Notes under the pieces: generated by a model
Database searches by the model: none
What the model was told of the DNA's origin: nothing
Seen by the model: only the letters and a program-made list of their open reading frames with translations
Shown here: positions 16,367 to 25,244 of the stretch, one piece after another
How positions within the stretch are numbered: the stretch's first letter is position 1
How the letters are laid out: every line of letters starts with the position of its first letter
Position numbers and translations under genes: made by a program
From: Geodermatophilus obscurus
GTDB lineage: Bacteria > Actinomycetota > Actinomycetes > Mycobacteriales > Geodermatophilaceae
Assembly (NCBI RefSeq): GCF_900143215.1
Contig: NZ_FRDM01000004.1
Location: 124,001 to 188,000, forward strand
Reading direction: 5' to 3'
DNA: 64,000 bases

Positions 16367-19300
16367 TCAGCGTGCACACGTGTCGAGGTACTCCAGGTCC
16401 CGGACGTAGCTGTCCCACTCCTCGCGATCGAGTCCGCGACCGGTGATGGCGCAGGCCCGCTCCGCAGGCTGGTCCCGCACCTGCCGGAGCGGGTCGAGGT
16501 CCCACAGCCTGACTGCCCGGTCCCCGCTGCCGCTCACCAGCGTCGCGTCCCCGGCGAACGCGACGGCGTTCACCGATCCGCCCTGCCCGGTCAGGGGACC
16601 GCCGAGCGGGCGGGGCCGATCCCGGTCGGTGAGGTCCCACAGGACGACCGCGCCGTCGGCACCGCCACTGGTCAGCGTCCTCCCGTCGGGAGCGAACGCC
16701 ACCGAGAAGACCCGGTCGGTGTGCCCGGTTAGCACAGGCCCCAGCCGACGGGGGTGCCCCGGGTCGGTGACGTCCCAGAGCAGGACAGTGTGGTCGGCAC
16801 CACCCGCGGCCAGCGTGCGCCCGTCCGGGTCGAAGGCCACCGAGTTGACGTGACTGGTGTGGTCGGTCAGCGCGGGCTCCAGCCGACGTGGGCGGGTCGG
16901 GTCGGCGAGGTCCCACAGGATGACCGCGTTGTCCGCGCCGCCGCTGGCCAGCAGCCCTCCCTGGGAGGCGAACGCCACCGAGAACACCTGACCAGTGTGG
17001 CCGGTCAGGGGCTCGCCGAGCGGCCGCGGCCGCTCGGGGTCGGCGACGTCCCACAGGCGGACCGTCCGGTCGGCACCGGCGCTGGCGAGTACCCGTCCGT
17101 CGGAGCTGAACGCCACCGCGTACACCCGTCCGGCGTGACCGGTCATCGGCTCCCCGGACGGGACCGGCCGGGACGGGTCGGTCAGGTCCCACACGGAGAC
17201 GGTTCCGTCCGCGCCGGCGGTGGCCAGCGTGCGCCCGTCCGGGGCGAGCGCCACCGAGCGCACATCACCCGCCTGGTCGGCGGGGATCCGGCCGACCTCT
17301 CCCGGCGGACTGCCGTCCCTGGCACCCCACAGCAGGACGGTCCCGTCGGCTCCACCGCTGGCGAGCAGCTGCCCGTCCCGGGCGGAGGACACCGAGTAGA
17401 CGTAGTCGGCGTGGCCGGTCAGGGGGTCGCCGAGCGGCCGCGGCCGAGCGGGCTCGGCCAGGTCCCACAGGATCACCGTGCTGTCCGTGCTCCCGCTGGC
17501 CAGCATCCGCCCGTTCTCGACGAAGGTCACGGAGTAGACGTACTCGGTGTGCCCGGTCAGCGGATCGCCGAGCAGCTGTGGGTCGGCCGGGTCGGCGAGG
17601 TCCCATAGGCGGACCGTCCGGTCGCCGCTCGCGGTGGCCAGGGTGCGGCCGTCGGGCGCGAACGCCACCGAGTAGACCGGGCTGACGTGGCCGGTCATGG
17701 GCTGTCCCAGCCGGCGGGGCCGGGACGGATCGGCGACGTCCCACAGCAGGGCCGTGCCGTCGGCGCTCCCGGTGGCGAGGACGGGGCTGTCGGGCGCGAA
17801 CGCCACCTCCCACACCGCGTTGCGGTGGCCGGTCAGGGGCTCGCCGATCGGGCGTGGAGCGGCCAGATCGGCGACGTCCCACAGCCTGACCACGCCGTCG
17901 AACCCGGCGGAGGCCAGCGTGCGCCCGTCCGGGGAGAAGGCGACCGTGGTGACGCGACCGCTGTGGGCCAGCAGGGGGTCGACGAGCCGACGGGGCCCGG
18001 AGGGGTCACTGACGTCCCAGAGCAGGACGATGCCGTCGGCGCTTCCGCTGGCCAGCGTGCGCCCGTCCGGGGAGAACACCGCCGTGTGCACCTGGTCGGA
18101 ATGGCCGGCCAGCGGTCGGCCGAGCGGCTCGGGTCGGGCCGGCTCGGTGACGTCCCACAGGACCACGGTCCGGTCCCCGCTGGCCGAGGCCAGGGTTCGC
18201 CCGTCCGGGGACCACTCGACCGAGTAGACGAACTTGCGGTGGCCGACCAGCGGCTCCCCGATCCGGCGCGGGCGGGCCGGGTCGGCGAGGTCCCACAGCA
18301 CGACGCGGCCGTCCATCCCCCCGGTGGCGAGGGTGCGCCCGTCGCGGGTGAGAGCCACGGACACCACCTCGTCGTCGTGCGGGAGAGTGCGGGCGTATCG
18401 CGTGTGCGTCAGGGTCTCCACCAGGCTGGAACGGGTCTCCGGGTCGGGGTGGATGCGCTGCGCCGCGACGCCGAGCAGCAGGGCCGTGCGCGGGTCGGCG
18501 GCTCTCGCCGCATCCGCCTGGGCGACGAGCTGGCGGGCCACCGCCTCCTGCTGGCTCCGCTGCGCGGTGTTCGTCTGGACCATCGCCAGGCCCGCCCCGG
18601 CGAGCGCGAGGACCAACAGCACCGACAGGACGACCGTGCTCCTGCCGCGCCGACGCCGGTCACGCCGGAGGCTCGACCGGAGGAACTTCCGGGCCAGCGT
18701 GCTGAGCTCGACCCGGTCGGCGACCAGCGTCCCCTGGGGGCGCCCCCGCTGTAGGCGCGCTCCCGTGTCGGCCAGCGCAGCGGCCAGCTGACCGCGTTCC
18801 CACAGCCGGGACGGCGGCTCGTCGGCAGCCGCCCACTCGGCAGCGGCCAGCTCGACCACGCGACGGGCCCGCAACGCGGTGGATGCGGCCTCGATCGCCT
18901 CGCGCAGCGGGGACCACGCGGTCAGGAAGGCCTCGTGGGCGACCCCGACGACCACACGGTCATCCTCACGGTCGGTGGTCAGCAACCGCCGGGCGACGAA
19001 CGCGTCGAGCTCGGTGGCCACCTGGTCGGGCAGTTCGTCGCGCGGCACGCGCCAGCGGGTGGGGCGGCCCTGTTCGTCCACGGTGACCAGCCGGAGCAGC
19101 TCCTTGACGACCTGCTCTCGGCTGCGGCCGGTGGCGGCCGTCGCGTCGGCGAGGGCAGCCTCGGCCTGCCGGGTCAGGGCACCCTGGACCCCGCCGAGCT
19201 GCTCGTAGCGGCTCGTGAGCAACCGGCCGCCCCGACCGATCCCCTCGGCCAGCTCGGCCAGGGTGTACGCCAGCAGCGGCAGCGCCTCACCGCTGTCGGT

Positions 19301-20419
19301 GTCCGCCACCAGCCGGGTGACGAGGTCGTCGTCCACCTCGATGCCGGCCAACTGGGCGGGCTCCTCGACCACCGCACGCAGCGCCTCCCGGCGCAGCGGC
19401 TGCACGGCGTGGATCCGCTTCGGCAGCGCGTTCAGCTCGGGGTCGGTCAGCAGCGGCTCGAGGAACTCCGGCCGCAGGGTGGCGACCAGCTGCACCGGCC
19501 CGGTCAGCGCCGGACGCAGGCAGGCGGCAAGACGGGCCCGCTCGGGCGGCGGCGCCTGGGTCAGCACCTCTTCGAACTGGTCGGCCACGACCAGCAGCCG
19601 ACGTCGGCGGTGTCCGGGGACGGCCAGGAGCAGCTCGTCGGCCAGCTCGGTCAGTCCCCCGTGGTCGAGCCGGCAACGGACGTCGGCCAGCGACCAGTCC
19701 CGGCCGAGGAGACGGGCTGCGGCCGAGAGCTCCCGCGTCAGGGCCCCGACCGGGTCGGCACCGGTGAGGAACGGCGACAGCGTCCACCAGTCCGGTTCCT
19801 CGGCCATCACCGGCAGCAGGCCGGCTCTGACCAGCGAGGACTTGCCGCACCCCGAGGGACCCACCACGAGCAGGGCGGTCCCGTCGGCCCGCTCGGCCGG
19901 TGACCGGAGCAGCGAGGCCAGTTGGTCCACGTCGCGCTCACGGCCGAAGAACACCCGGTGCTGGTCGACGTCGAAGGGCCGCAGGCCCGGGAACGGTGAG
20001 CGGCCGTCCGACCATCCTCCACCGCCGGCGGAGTCCAGCCGGAACAGTGCCTCCGCCAGCCCGGCCCGTGCCCGTTCCTCGTCCTTCGTGACGTCGACGT
20101 ACTGGACGGCGGTCAGCAGCGGGTGGCGGGCGCCGGCCTCCGCGCGGACGGGGACCAGGCGGCTGCCCCGTGACCGGGCGAAGACGACCTCCGCGGTGCA
20201 CCACACCGACCGGGTGTAGGCGGACGTGACGACGCAGACGACCGCATCGGCCCAGCGGAGGCGCTCGAGCAGCCGCTGCTCCCACTCGTCACCGGCGACG
20301 ATGCCGTCCCGCAGGTCCTGGTCGAGGAAGACGTCGTGGTCGGCGGCGCGCAGCCACCCGTGCACGGTGGCGGCCGGCTCGGCGTCCTCGCTGGCGTGGC
20401 TGAGGAAGACCCTTGCCAC
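16367..20419 (-). CDS. TIR - STAND NTPase - transmembrane - 14x WD40 protein
   Basis: 1350 residues. Residues 1-125 are a TIR domain (VFLSHASEDAEPA, FLDQDLRDG, RSVWCTAEVVFA); Glu77 lies where catalytic TIR NADases carry their glutamate. Residues 140-560 are a STAND-type NTPase: SPFPGLRPFDVDQHRVFFGR, Walker A GPSGCGKSS at 187-195 and Walker B LLVVADQFEE at 275-284. A single hydrophobic helix lies at 594-615. Residues 680-1310 hold 14 WD40 blades of about 46 residues, enough for two seven-bladed propellers; the blades are strikingly alike (DGRTLAS.G.DG.V.LWD). The design is a sensor (WD40), switch (NTPase) and toxic output (TIR, NAD+ cleavage). The SLATT gene follows and a lipoprotein gene precedes it by 91 bp. 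Confidence 0.93.
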   Translation of the reverse strand: MARVFLSHASEDAEPAATVHGWLRAADHDVFLDQDLRDGIVAGDEWEQRLLERLRWADAVVCVVTSAYTRSVWCTAEVVFARSRGSRLVPVRAEAGARHPLLTAVQYVDVTKDEERARAGLAEALFRLDSAGGGGWSDGRSPFPGLRPFDVDQHRVFFGRERDVDQLASLLRSPAERADGTALLVVGPSGCGKSSLVRAGLLPVMAEEPDWWTLSPFLTGADPVGALTRELSAAARLLGRDWSLADVRCRLDHGGLTELADELLLAVPGHRRRRLLVVADQFEEVLTQAPPPERARLAACLRPALTGPVQLVATLRPEFLEPLLTDPELNALPKRIHAVQPLRREALRAVVEEPAQLAGIEVDDDLVTRLVADTDSGEALPLLAYTLAELAEGIGRGGRLLTSRYEQLGGVQGALTRQAEAALADATAATGRSREQVVKELLRLVTVDEQGRPTRWRVPRDELPDQVATELDAFVARRLLTTDREDDRVVVGVAHEAFLTAWSPLREAIEAASTALRARRVVELAAAEWAAADEPPSRLWERGQLAAALADTGARLQRGRPQGTLVADRVELSTLARKFLRSSLRRDRRRRGRSTVVLSVLLVLALAGAGLAMVQTNTAQRSQQEAVARQLVAQADAARAADPRTALLLGVAAQRIHPDPETRSSLVETLTHTRYARTLPHDDEVVSVALTRDGRTLATGGMDGRVVLWDLADPARPRRIGEPLVGHRKFVYSVEWSPDGRTLASASGDRTVVLWDVTEPARPEPLGRPLAGHSDQVHTAVFSPDGRTLASGSADGIVLLWDVSDPSGPRRLVDPLLAHSGRVTTVAFSPDGRTLASAGFDGVVRLWDVADLAAPRPIGEPLTGHRNAVWEVAFAPDSPVLATGSADGTALLWDVADPSRPRRLGQPMTGHVSPVYSVAFAPDGRTLATASGDRTVRLWDLADPADPQLLGDPLTGHTEYVYSVTFVENGRMLASGSTDSTVILWDLAEPARPRPLGDPLTGHADYVYSVSSARDGQLLASGGADGTVLLWGARDGSPPGEVGRIPADQAGDVRSVALAPDGRTLATAGADGTVSVWDLTDPSRPVPSGEPMTGHAGRVYAVAFSSDGRVLASAGADRTVRLWDVADPERPRPLGEPLTGHTGQVFSVAFASQGGLLASGGADNAVILWDLADPTRPRRLEPALTDHTSHVNSVAFDPDGRTLAAGGADHTVLLWDVTDPGHPRRLGPVLTGHTDRVFSVAFAPDGRTLTSGGADGAVVLWDLTDRDRPRPLGGPLTGQGGSVNAVAFAGDATLVSGSGDRAVRLWDLDPLRQVRDQPAERACAITGRGLDREEWDSYVRDLEYLDTCAR

Positions 20420-20510
20420 CCCTCCCCCTCACGGATCAGCGCTCGCGGCCCACGGCCGTGCCGGCCGGGGCCGCCAGGAACCCGTGGAAGGGATCGTCAC
20501 AGCGGCCTGC

Positions 20511-22193
20511 TCACGGAGTGACCTGTCCCTCGGGCTCTGTCTTGTCCGCCTCGGCTTTCTCCGCCTCGGCTTTCTCCGCCTCGGCCTTCTCCGCCTCGGC
20601 CTTCTCCGCCGCCGCGGCCTTCTCCGCCGCGGCCTTCTCCGCCTCGGCCTCCGCCTCGGCCTTCTCCGCCGCGGCCTTCTCCGCCTCGGCCTCCGCCGCG
20701 GCCTCCGCCGCCTCGGCCTTGTCCGCCGCGGCCTCCGCCGCGGCCTTCTCCGCCTCGGCCTTCTCCGCCTCGGCCTCCGCCGCGGCCTCCGCCGCGGCCT
20801 CCTCCGCCTCGGCCTTCTCCGCCTCGGCCTCCGCCGCGGCCTCCGCCGCGGCCTCCGCCGCGGCCTTCTCCGCCTCGGCCTCCGCCGCGGCCTTCTCCGC
20901 CGCGGCCTTCTCCGCCTCGGCCTTCTCCGCCTCGGCCTTCTCCGCCTCGGCCTCCGCCGCGGCCTTCTCCGCCTCGGCCTTGTCTGCCTCGGCCTCGTTG
21001 GTGGTCACCGACTGGGGCGCTGTGTACGGCGGGGGCTGATCCTCTGTCCTCGGCGGGAGCGTCTCGTCGAGCTTCTCCCTGCACGAGGCGACGTCGTCGG
21101 AGTCCTCCTCCTTCTCCGCACACTCCGCGACGGCTTCGAACCCGTCCTGCACCACTTCGGTGCCGCTCGGCAGCGGCACTCCCTTCTGGGGATCACCGTT
21201 CCCGCTCCCCGTCCGGATCTGCTCATCGGTGAGGAGGTCACCATTCGCATTCTTCAGGAGGAAGGCGCTCCCGCAGCCGGTTCCTGTGAGTACGACTCTC
21301 GGCGGGACACTCTCGTCGTCCCAGTTGGCCTCACACGGCCCGTTGCCTTGGGGTGCCTCCGTGCTGTAGACGGCCCTCTGCAACCCTGCCGCGAAGAACT
21401 CACGGGCGATCCTCTTGCACTCTTCGACATTCTCTACGGGCCTGACCTCACTGGGGTTGTCAGGATCAGGGCGATCCTGGTCCTCGCAGTCCATGTAGAG
21501 CCCTCGAAGAGCGGCCTCCAGGTTTCCCGTCCCTTGGAACTTGTTGAAGTCCGGGTTGTTGACCGGATCCACCGGCGGGAATTGTTCGCTCGGCCTGTTC
21601 TCGTCCGTCGTGCCGCCGCCCCCGCCCGGTTGGCCTGGCTGCCCCGGCCCCTGTTCGTCCGTTGTGCCGCCGCCTCCGCCAGACGCTGACCCGGGGGGCG
21701 GCTTCACCGCCTCCTCGGCCATCCCGCCGCCCTCAGGCAGTCGTCCGTCAGTCGGCAGTGCCGCGGGGTCGATGGGCTCGTTGTTCGAGTCGACCAGGTG
21801 GAAGGCGCTCACGCAGTCCGCACCGGCCAGCACGACGGTGCCCGCTTCCCAGTCAGCACGACATCCGGCACGGCCATGGTCGACCAGCCGGGTCGGTGCC
21901 GACTCGAAGAACTGCTGGACGTCGTCCTCGCACGCCGCTCGGTCCGTCACGCCGGGATCGCCGCACCGCTCATAGAGGATCGCCACAGCGGCATCCAGGC
22001 TCTCGGCACCCGAGACCGACTCGAGGAACTCGTCGTCCAACTCGACGGCGCCCTCGCCCGGCGACCCCGCCTCCGCCTGTGGTCGCCCAGCCTCACCACC
22101 TGCTACGCCGGAGTCGGAACGGGACCCACACCCCGCCACGAGCAGCAAGACCGCCACGGTCCAGAAGAGACGGGCTCGGACAGACCTCAGCAT
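20511..22193 (-). CDS. Lipoprotein with duplicated four-Cys domain and long Ala/Glu/Lys helix
   Basis: 560 residues from ATG 22193. The signal ends in LLLVAGC, with lipid Cys22. Residues 65-155 and 224-344 are two copies of one domain: C77, C88, C111, C127 against C236, C259, C287, C307, with W115/W291 four residues after the third Cys and VVLAGADCVSAF against VVLTGTGCGSAF. A third, partial copy lies at 351-380. Gly-rich linkers (SGGGGGTTDE) separate the copies. Residues 399-552 are almost only A, E and K, predicted as one long charged helix that could span periplasm-like space or the wall. I do not know the family. It is the first gene of a possible three-gene unit with the TIR-STAND-WD40 and SLATT genes. 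Confidence 0.75.
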   Translation of the reverse strand: MLRSVRARLFWTVAVLLLVAGCGSRSDSGVAGGEAGRPQAEAGSPGEGAVELDDEFLESVSGAESLDAAVAILYERCGDPGVTDRAACEDDVQQFFESAPTRLVDHGRAGCRADWEAGTVVLAGADCVSAFHLVDSNNEPIDPAALPTDGRLPEGGGMAEEAVKPPPGSASGGGGGTTDEQGPGQPGQPGGGGGTTDENRPSEQFPPVDPVNNPDFNKFQGTGNLEAALRGLYMDCEDQDRPDPDNPSEVRPVENVEECKRIAREFFAAGLQRAVYSTEAPQGNGPCEANWDDESVPPRVVLTGTGCGSAFLLKNANGDLLTDEQIRTGSGNGDPQKGVPLPSGTEVVQDGFEAVAECAEKEEDSDDVASCREKLDETLPPRTEDQPPPYTAPQSVTTNEAEADKAEAEKAAAEAEAEKAEAEKAEAEKAAAEKAAAEAEAEKAAAEAAAEAAAEAEAEKAEAEEAAAEAAAEAEAEKAEAEKAAAEAAADKAEAAEAAAEAEAEKAAAEKAEAEAEAEKAAAEKAAAAEKAEAEKAEAEKAEAEKAEADKTEPEGQVTP

Positions 22194-22275
22194 GGCTGGT
22201 CCCCCGGGGGCGCTGGGACGGTGTCTGGAGAGACAGACAGTCCTCTGCTCGCTCGTGATACGTCTACGGGAAAAA

Positions 22276-22299
22276 GCCCGCACCCCGGCGGTGCGCGGG
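22276..22299 (-). terminator. Possible minus-strand terminator or attenuator
   Basis: A GC stem of about eight pairs with one bulge (22277-22284 with 22290-22299) is followed, on the minus strand, by a run of five T (22275-22271). Classical rho-independent form is rare in this window. It would stop transcripts entering from the ychF side before the lipoprotein gene, or act in the leader 80 bp upstream of it. The rest of 22194-22452 shows no gene. Confidence 0.5.
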
Positions 22300-22452
22300 G
22301 AGCTGCGGAGCCCGATCCGTGCCCGTCAGAGGTCATGGTCCGGCAGGCGCGCAGCTCAGAAGGTGGATCCGCCCGCCGAGGCCGATGCCGGTCTCCCGCT
22401 GGCGCGCACGGGATGGCCCACGACCCGGTGACGCGGTGGTGACGCCACGGTG

Positions 22453-23374
22453 ATGCCCGCTCCTGAGACTCGCTTGCTCCCGAAGCCCCTGCGGTCCGAG
22501 GAGCCGGAGGCGCCGGCAGTGGCGAAGGTCGTGATCGCGTGTCAGGGCGGCGGCAGTCACACGGCGTTCACGGCTGGTGTGCTCCATCGTCTGCTGGTCG
22601 CCGAGGACCACAGGATCGTCGCCTTGTCCGGCACCTCCGGTGGGGCCATCTGCGCTCTGCTCGCCGGGTACGGCCCGCTGACGAGCAGCGCGGCCGAGGC
22701 CGGGCGGCTACTGGAGCGCGTCCGGGAAGCCAACTCGGGGACGACGCTGAAGGACAGAGCCGCCAACGCGTGGCTGGTGGGACTGGCCCGGCTGGAGGCC
22801 GGGTGCTGACGCCACCGCTGGTCAGCCCGTATGCGTCCCCGGAGTACGCGAGGGCCGCCCTGACCGATCTGCTGACCCGGCACGCCGGCTTCGACCGCGT
22901 CGCCCAGCTGCAGGAAGGGCGCGGATCACTGTGGAAGCCGTCCTGGCCTCGGCCGCCGTAACCCCGCTGTTCGGGGCCGTCCATGTGGGAGACAGCTGCT
23001 ACTGGGACGGCCTGTTCAGCTGGAACCCGCCGGTACATCAGCTCCCCGACACCGGCCCGGAGGGGGTCTGGGTGATCCGGATCAACCCGCTCAGCCGGGC
23101 TCGGGAGCCGAAGACCATCGCCGACATCGCCGACCGCCGCAACGAACTGGCCGGCAACCTGTCGTTGCAGCGGGAGCTGTGCTTCATCGCGAAGGTCAGC
23201 GAATGGGCGGAGCGCCTCGGCGACCGGTACCGGCACATCGAGGTTCGAGCGACCGACCTCGACCTCGACCTCGATGTGGCCAGCTTGCTCGACCGGAGCC
23301 CCGCCTTCATCAGCCGACTCCTCGAGGAGGGACGACGGGAGGCGACGCGCTTCCTCGCCACCGTCCCGAGCTGA
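22453..23374 (+). pseudogene. Broken patatin-like phospholipase gene
   Basis: Three pieces of one patatin lie in three frames. Frame A (22453 to about 22805) has VVIACQGGGSHTAFTAGVL and the nucleophile motif SGTSGGA. Frame B (about 22805-22910) continues with SPYASPEYARAALTDLLTRH. Frame C (about 22921-23374) resumes with ITVEAVLASAAVTPLFGAVHV and the Asp region YWDGLFSWNPP and keeps a normal C-terminus. One frameshift lies near 22805, and a deletion of perhaps 40-50 codons lies between B and C, because the usual LLVGAVDVLTGE part is gone. An active enzyme cannot be made. It lies at the ychF edge of the island. Confidence 0.8.
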
Positions 23375-23423
23375 GGGCCGAGTCGGGCGTGGCGAGCGAC
23401 CCCGTTGACCCGTCGCCCCCGCC

Positions 23424-23441
23424 TCACACGTTGAAGCGGAA
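23424..23441. repeat. att-like direct repeat, ychF copy
   Basis: The last codons of ychF including its stop codon; matched at 17 of 18 bases by 15084-15101 in the same orientation. The two copies bracket the 8.3-kb island. Confidence 0.55.
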
Positions 23442-24497
23442 TTCCACGACGTCGCCGTCCTGCATGACGTAGTCCTTGCCCTCCATGCGCACCCAGCCGC
23501 GGGCCTTGGCCTCGGCCATGGAGCCGGCCTCGACGAGCTGGTCGTAGGAGACGATCTCGGCCTTGATGAAGCCGCGCTGGAAGTCGGTGTGGATGACACC
23601 GGCGGCCTGCGGGGCGGTCGCGCCGATCGGGATGGTCCAGGCGCGGGCCTCCTTGGGGCCGGCGGTCAGGTAGGTCTGCAGGCCGAGGGTGGCGAAGCCG
23701 ATGCGGGCCAGCTGGTGCAGGCCGGGCTCCTCTTGGCCGATGCCGGCGAGCAGCTCGGCGGCCTCCTCCTCGGGCAGCTCGGCGAGCTCGGCCTCGATCT
23801 TGGCGTCCATGAGGATCGCCTCGGCCGGGGCCACCAGGGCACGCAGCTCGGCGATGAGCTCCTCGTTGGCCAGCTCCTCCTCGTCGACGTTGAAGACGTA
23901 GAGGAACGGCTTGGTGGTCAGCAGGGTCAGCTCGCGCAGCGGCTCGGGGTCGACGCCGGCGGAGAACAGCGTCTTCCCCTCGTCGAGCACCTTCTGGGCG
24001 TCGAGGGCAGCGGCCAGCAGCGCGGCCCGCTCCTTGTCCTTGCGCGACTCCTTCTCCAGCCGCGGGATCGCCTTCTCCAGCGTCTGCATGTCGGCGAGGA
24101 CGAGCTCGGTGTTGATCGTCTCGATGTCGTCGGCCGGGCTGATCTTGCCCTCGACGTGCACGACGTCGGGGTCGGTGAACACCCGGATCACCTGGCAGAT
24201 CGCGTCGCTCTCGCGGATGTTGGCCAGGAACTTGTTGCCCAAGCCCTGCCCCTCGCTGGCGCCACGCACGATGCCGGCGATGTCGACGAACGACACCGTC
24301 GCCGGGATCGTCTTCTGCGAGGAGAACAGCTCCGCCAGCTTGCCCAGGCGGGGGTCCGGCACACCCACCACACCGACGTTGGGCTCGATGGTGGCGAACG
24401 GGTAGTTCGCCGCCAGGACGTCGTTCTTGGTCAACGCGTTGAACAGCGTGGACTTGCCGACGTTGGGCAGCCCGACGATGCCGATGGTGAGACTCAC
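23424..24497 (-). CDS. ychF: Redox-regulated ATPase YchF (Obg family)
   Basis: 357 residues. GTG 24497 is chosen because GAGGAA lies six bases upstream; the GTG at 24503 would abut it. The P-loop is GIVGLPNVGKSTLFNAL, switch II lies in VDIAGIVRGASEGQGLG, and the nucleotide-specificity region reads YVFNVDEEELA (an NxxE form instead of NKxD, as in YchF). The TGS domain ends in DGDVVEFRFNV. YchF binds ATP and associates with ribosomes in stress responses. In Mycobacterium tuberculosis its counterpart (Rv1112) sits beside the DUF6542 gene; here about 18 kb separate them. Confidence 0.96.
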   Translation of the reverse strand: MSLTIGIVGLPNVGKSTLFNALTKNDVLAANYPFATIEPNVGVVGVPDPRLGKLAELFSSQKTIPATVSFVDIAGIVRGASEGQGLGNKFLANIRESDAICQVIRVFTDPDVVHVEGKISPADDIETINTELVLADMQTLEKAIPRLEKESRKDKERAALLAAALDAQKVLDEGKTLFSAGVDPEPLRELTLLTTKPFLYVFNVDEEELANEELIAELRALVAPAEAILMDAKIEAELAELPEEEAAELLAGIGQEEPGLHQLARIGFATLGLQTYLTAGPKEARAWTIPIGATAPQAAGVIHTDFQRGFIKAEIVSYDQLVEAGSMAEAKARGWVRMEGKDYVMQDGDVVEFRFNV

Positions 24498-24533
24498 GCG
24501 CACTTCCTCGCTTCGCTCGTCGTCCGCGTTCGT
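24498..24533 (-). promoter_or_regulatory. Ribosome-site cassette upstream of ychF
   Basis: Read on the minus strand, the leader has CGAACGCGGACGACGAGCG and then AGCGAGGAA before the start codon. The first 19 bases recur exactly in the flgK leader, and the second half recurs in the YcaO leader. See the findings on bridging ORFs. Confidence 0.45.
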
Positions 24534-24608
24534 CGGACTGCTGTGCTCGTCGCCGAGCTCGCAGGCTCGCTCGGGCAGGATCCAGCCTACGTGCGCCGCC
24601 CGGAGGGG

Positions 24609-25244
24609 TCAGCCACCCGGCCGGGGCAGCAGGCCGCGCTCGACGGCGACCATCACCGCCCTCGTGCGGTCGTCGACGCCGAGCTTCGCGAACACCCGCA
24701 GCAGGTGGGTCTTCACCGTCGCCTCGCCGATGAACAGCTCCCGGCCGATCTCGGCGTTGGTGAGCCCGCGCGCCACGCCGGCCAGCACCTCGAGCTCCCG
24801 CCCGGTCGGGGCCTCGGCCGCCGGCGCCCGCAGGTGCGAGACCAGCCGCGCGGCCACCGGCGGCGCGAGCACCGTCTCCCCTCGGGCCGCGGCGCGCACG
24901 GCGTCGGCCAGCTGCGGCAGCGGCGCGTCCTTGAGCAGGTAGCCGGTCGCGCCGGCGGCAACGGCCCGCACGATGTCGGCGTCGGTGTCGTAGGTGGTCA
25001 GCACCAGCACCCGGACGCCGGGGTGCGTTCCCGCCAGCTTCTCGATCGCGGTCACGCCGTCCATCCGTGGCATCCGCAGGTCCATCAGGACGACGTCGGG
25101 GTCCGCCGACGCCACCATCGCGAGCGCCTCGAGTCCGTCGGCGGCCTCGCCCACCACGGTCAGGTCGGGCTGGGCGTCGAGCCAGCCGACCAGGCCGCCC
25201 CGCACCACCGGGTGGTCGTCGACCACCAGCACCCGCGTGCTCAC
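24609..25244 (-). CDS. NarL/LuxR-type response regulator
   Basis: 211 residues from GTG 25244. The receiver domain has VLVVDDHPVVRGGL and the phospho-acceptor Asp in VVLMDLRMPRMDG; the output HTH is EVLAGVARGLTNAEIGREL with ATVKTHLLRVFAKL. It overlaps the kinase stop by four bases (GTGA). It is the last gene of an ABC-exporter/two-component operon and probably controls that exporter, as in DesKR/YvfTU-like systems. Confidence 0.95.
   Translation of the reverse strand: MSTRVLVVDDHPVVRGGLVGWLDAQPDLTVVGEAADGLEALAMVASADPDVVLMDLRMPRMDGVTAIEKLAGTHPGVRVLVLTTYDTDADIVRAVAAGATGYLLKDAPLPQLADAVRAAARGETVLAPPVAARLVSHLRAPAAEAPTGRELEVLAGVARGLTNAEIGRELFIGEATVKTHLLRVFAKLGVDDRTRAVMVAVERGLLPRPGG

Noticed and set aside
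20226..21689. A Leu/Arg-rich plus-strand frame across the lipoprotein gene
   Set aside because: It is only the reverse of the A/E/K repeat region; no start signal and no domain.
15084..23441. Integrase, transposase or prophage genes inside the island
   Set aside because: All frames in the interval were read; none shows recombinase or phage motifs, so mobility rests only on the direct repeat, composition and content.
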